Virus record (IMG/VR): IMGVR_UViG_3300011113_000491
Location: 1 to 64,000 of that record
Direction: 5' to 3' (one strand)
Length of the DNA stretch: 64,000 bases
From: a virus
Part shown: positions 62,002 through 64,000 of the stretch, piece by piece
How positions within the stretch are numbered: the first letter of the stretch is position 1
Layout of the letters: each line of letters starts with the position of its first letter
Notes under the pieces: model-generated
The model's database searches: none
Told to the model about the DNA's origin: nothing
Seen by the model: only the letters and a program-made list of their open reading frames with translations
Position numbers and translations under genes: made by a program

Positions 62002-63593
62002 TCATCTCCAGGCATTGTTTCCGGTAGTTTAAAGTGTTTTCTCAGTTTCTTTAGTACTTCTTTTGCTGCTTTTCTGTTTTCACCAAAACGCCAATTATAT
62101 TCTTGCCAACCATGAGATTCTTTTATTGGTGTTTGTGATTCCATATGAGCCTTTAGATCATCTTTAAGTTTATCTGAGTACTTAGTGCCTTTTGTACCAA
62201 ATGCATCACTACCCACAGCACCAGTCTCCAACCATTTCTTTCCGCCGCCGGCGCCCTGATTATGACTGTATGCTAATACTTCTAGTTGTTTATGTTTTGG
62301 AAGATTTCTATATTGAGGACTTAGTTTTGTTAAAACTCTGTGATTGGCAATAGTAAATCCTGCTAACATATCTTCTTGCATTTGTGGATTTGCTCTAAAT
62401 TGTTCTCTCGCAGAAGTATGATGTCCTGGGTCATCAATACCTAAAACCCTTGCAGCATCCGTCTTTGCATCACGACCTAATTGATATCTACCATCGTAGT
62501 GTTTTCCAGCACCACCTGCAACGCTATAATCTCCACCAGATTCAATGTGTGATAATGATCCACGAAAGACATTCCATGTATCAGCATCAATTCCTAAATG
62601 CTGTGTGATAAGCTCATGAGGAACTTTGACACCAGAGTGTTGTGCTGTTTGCGTTGGTTTTGCTTCTGGTGTATGTGTCACTTTAGTCTGTACTTGACCT
62701 AGTGGATTTGCATTTCTTGGATGTACAGTAGGAGTTTTAGAAACTTGTGTTTCTAATGGTTTTTGTGGAAACAGTGTTCTATTCAAAGAAGTCCCTACTG
62801 CTTTCCCACCTAACATAGCTCCACCGGCGGCTGCCAAACCTAGTCCAACTGCTGCTACCTTTTTCATTAATTTTGATTCATTTAAAGACAATGATGCGTC
62901 TCTCATCTGTTCCATATGATCATTCATTTTATCAAGATAACCAGAATTACGCAACTCCTTGAATACTAAATTTTCATAAGAGAACTCGCCTGACTTTTTA
63001 AGTCCTGCCACTCTCATGTTTTTAATTTTATCTTTGAGTGTCTTAAAAGAGAACTCATTTGCTCCACCAGAAACTAAATCATCAATTCTATTTTTAAGAT
63101 GATCTATTTTGTGAAGAAGATGTGGGTTATCATAATCAACACGGACATGGTGAGGGTGTACCAACCAGTCATCGTTCTTTAGACTATACACCCCTTGATC
63201 TTTTTGATATGGGTCATTGACATCTTGAGCATATAGTTCAACATCATGACCTTTTACTTTGACATCGTGAATCTTTGACCAAAGTTCTTTTTTATCTTTT
63301 AGATATTCATCAACAAACTCGGGAGCAGCATCCATTTGATCTTTGTGAATGACAAAGTGTATATCAAGATCAGAATGTTCGGTATAATTGTAATTTGCAT
63401 TACCACCAACTAGAATAATATCTTCTATTATGCTATTTGGTATTTTTGCAAACTCTTGCCAAAACTTTGCAACATACAAAAGATGATTTCTGATTTCTGG
63501 TTTTAATTTATCATTTTCCCAGAAAACAGGATTCAACTCATCATGATACTGAAGAGTTAGTGATTCTTTGATGTATGATGAAAAAGTTTTCAT
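61998..63593 (-). CDS. Nucleotidyltransferase-lytic transglycosylase fusion with capsid-targeting-like N terminus
   Basis: 531 aa in four parts. Residues 1-12 (MKTFSSYIKESL) resemble T4 capsid-targeting sequences (MKTYQEFIAEA) with an I-x-E site. Residues ~20-215 are a minimal nucleotidyltransferase: LVGGNANYNYTEHSDLDIHF with the DxD pair Asp75/Asp77. Residues ~236-275 hold LSLNES, another L-x-E site, and a hydrophobic Ala/Gly helix. Residues ~325-480 are a lysozyme-like/transglycosylase domain: SHIESGGDYSV with Glu351 and GRYQLGRDA. A third I-x-E (PIKES) at 490-492 precedes a basic tail. The I/L-x-E sites fall at domain borders, so the prohead protease may cut it into separate proteins. Confidence 0.75.
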   Translation of the reverse strand: MKTFSSYIKESLTLQYHDELNPVFWENDKLKPEIRNHLLYVAKFWQEFAKIPNSIIEDIILVGGNANYNYTEHSDLDIHFVIHKDQMDAAPEFVDEYLKDKKELWSKIHDVKVKGHDVELYAQDVNDPYQKDQGVYSLKNDDWLVHPHHVRVDYDNPHLLHKIDHLKNRIDDLVSGGANEFSFKTLKDKIKNMRVAGLKKSGEFSYENLVFKELRNSGYLDKMNDHMEQMRDASLSLNESKLMKKVAAVGLGLAAAGGAMLGGKAVGTSLNRTLFPQKPLETQVSKTPTVHPRNANPLGQVQTKVTHTPEAKPTQTAQHSGVKVPHELITQHLGIDADTWNVFRGSLSHIESGGDYSVAGGAGKHYDGRYQLGRDAKTDAARVLGIDDPGHHTSAREQFRANPQMQEDMLAGFTIANHRVLTKLSPQYRNLPKHKQLEVLAYSHNQGAGGGKKWLETGAVGSDAFGTKGTKYSDKLKDDLKAHMESQTPIKESHGWQEYNWRFGENRKAAKEVLKKLRKHFKLPETMPGDE

Positions 63594-63799
63594 TTTTTAA
63601 TTGTCTTTGGTTTTGGTGTAGGGTTTGATATAGGTTTTGGTGTAGGCTTCCGACCATATATATCGTCTATATTAAATCTCATATCATCTAGTGCTTCAGC
63701 AGAATATGCTGTTCCACGATATACTGGTTCTTTTGGTTTATCAAAATCAAAAGTGAGTTGTTCCCCAACTTCTAGAAGATATTGTTTGAATGATTTCAT
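63590..63799 (-). CDS. Small protein with capsid-targeting-like N terminus
   Basis: 69 aa from the ATG at 63799 (the frame is open to 63820). MKSFKQYLLEVGEQLTFDF begins like T4 internal head proteins, with L-L-E as possible cleavage site. It ends in a Lys/Pro tail (RKPTPKPISNPTPKPK). Its stop overlaps the start of the 531-aa gene. A late box lies six bases before the ATG and no ribosome binding site is visible. Confidence 0.6.
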   Translation of the reverse strand: MKSFKQYLLEVGEQLTFDFDKPKEPVYRGTAYSAEALDDMRFNIDDIYGRKPTPKPISNPTPKPKTIKK

Positions 63800-63804
63800 G
63801 CTAT

Positions 63805-63816
63805 TATTTATAAATA
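63805..63816. promoter_or_regulatory. Overlapping divergent late boxes TATTTATAAATA
   Basis: TATAAATA reads on plus at 63809-63816 and on minus at 63805-63812, sharing four bases. The only neighbours are the divergent genes starting at 63799 (minus) and 63851 (plus), so one site could drive both. Confidence 0.5.
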
Positions 63817-63850
63817 ACAAAGTACATACATATATTTAAAGGAAACTATT

Positions 63851-64000
63851 ATGAACTTAAAAGAATACTATAAAGAATTACTTTCAGAGCAACTATTGAA
63901 TGAAATAGGTGCAGCAAAATTAGGAAGAATCGAAAAATCAATTAAAAGAAAAGAAGCACAAAAAGATAAAACAACAGCGGCAATTGATTCCAGTCGCGGA
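63851..64000 (+). CDS. Protein with capsid-targeting-like N terminus (cut by window edge)
   Basis: The first 50 residues are visible, after an AAAGGAAA ribosome binding site. MNLKEYYKELLSEQLLNEIG is followed by a Lys/Arg-rich helix. The LLSE and LLNE sequences fit L-x-E cleavage sites. I cannot say what it is beyond that. Confidence 0.6.
   Translation, partial: MNLKEYYKELLSEQLLNEIGAAKLGRIEKSIKRKEAQKDKTTAAIDSSRG

Overview
The window is part of the genome of a large, AT-rich, lytic tailed phage of the T4-like (contractile-tailed, straboviral/kyanoviral) type. On the minus strand it carries the T4 virion order almost intact: 53 - hub - 25 - 6 - 7 - 8 - [fibre/adhesin block] - 13 - 14 - 15 - 16 - 17 - 18 - 19 - 20. 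A head-completion gene (4), a tube-fold gene and a gp26-like gene lie on the plus strand. Late-type TATAAATA boxes and a gp33-like late co-activator fit T4-style late transcription. Two signals suggest that the host is a planctomycete (Planctomycetota). One is a complete type II pseudopilin gene of the planctomycete H-X9-DG style. The other is a set of very cysteine-rich tail proteins built from GACC...GxC...C...C repeats, which I know from planctomycete secreted proteins. This host call is an inference; nothing in the window proves it.

Layout. 1-7.5 kb: portal, tube, sheath, terminase and neck genes. 7.6-8.1 kb: a small Cys-rich protein in the place where T4 has the whisker gene. 8.2-26.1 kb: four giant tail adhesins (931 to 2628 aa); three begin with collagen-like stalks and three carry DUF1566-type domains at or near the C terminus. 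26.1-32.7 kb: further fibre/baseplate proteins, one with a trypsin-like protease domain. 32.7-45.3 kb: baseplate (8, 7, 6, 25, a 1910-aa hub with a Cys-rich insertion, 53, 48). 45.3-49.1 kb (+): gp4, tube-fold protein, a gp26-like protein with an apparent -1 frameshift extension, and a candidate tape measure. 49.2-50.4 kb: gp32 and gp33. 50.5-52.8 kb (+): two virion-like proteins.

52.8-64 kb is a compact accessory/early region: a deaminase-like enzyme, an HNH endonuclease interrupted by a frameshift, an unusual tRNA-Arg(UCU), a phage-encoded tmRNA, a pseudopilin, many small overlapping genes, tRNA-Lys(UUU), a tRNA-shaped leader RNA, an endonuclease V-like DNA repair protein, GMP reductase, and proteins whose N termini resemble T4 capsid-targeting sequences. 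One of these fuses a nucleotidyltransferase to a lytic transglycosylase-like domain. Host-type promoters (TTGACA/TATAAT-like) occur mainly here and before gp32, and late-type boxes before virion genes.

Together the genes describe a phage that packages its DNA by a gp16/gp17 motor and builds a T4-type tail. It decorates that tail with disulfide-rich adhesins, perhaps suited to the protein-rich planctomycete envelope. It also brings translation helpers (tmRNA, tRNAs) and nucleotide metabolism of its own.
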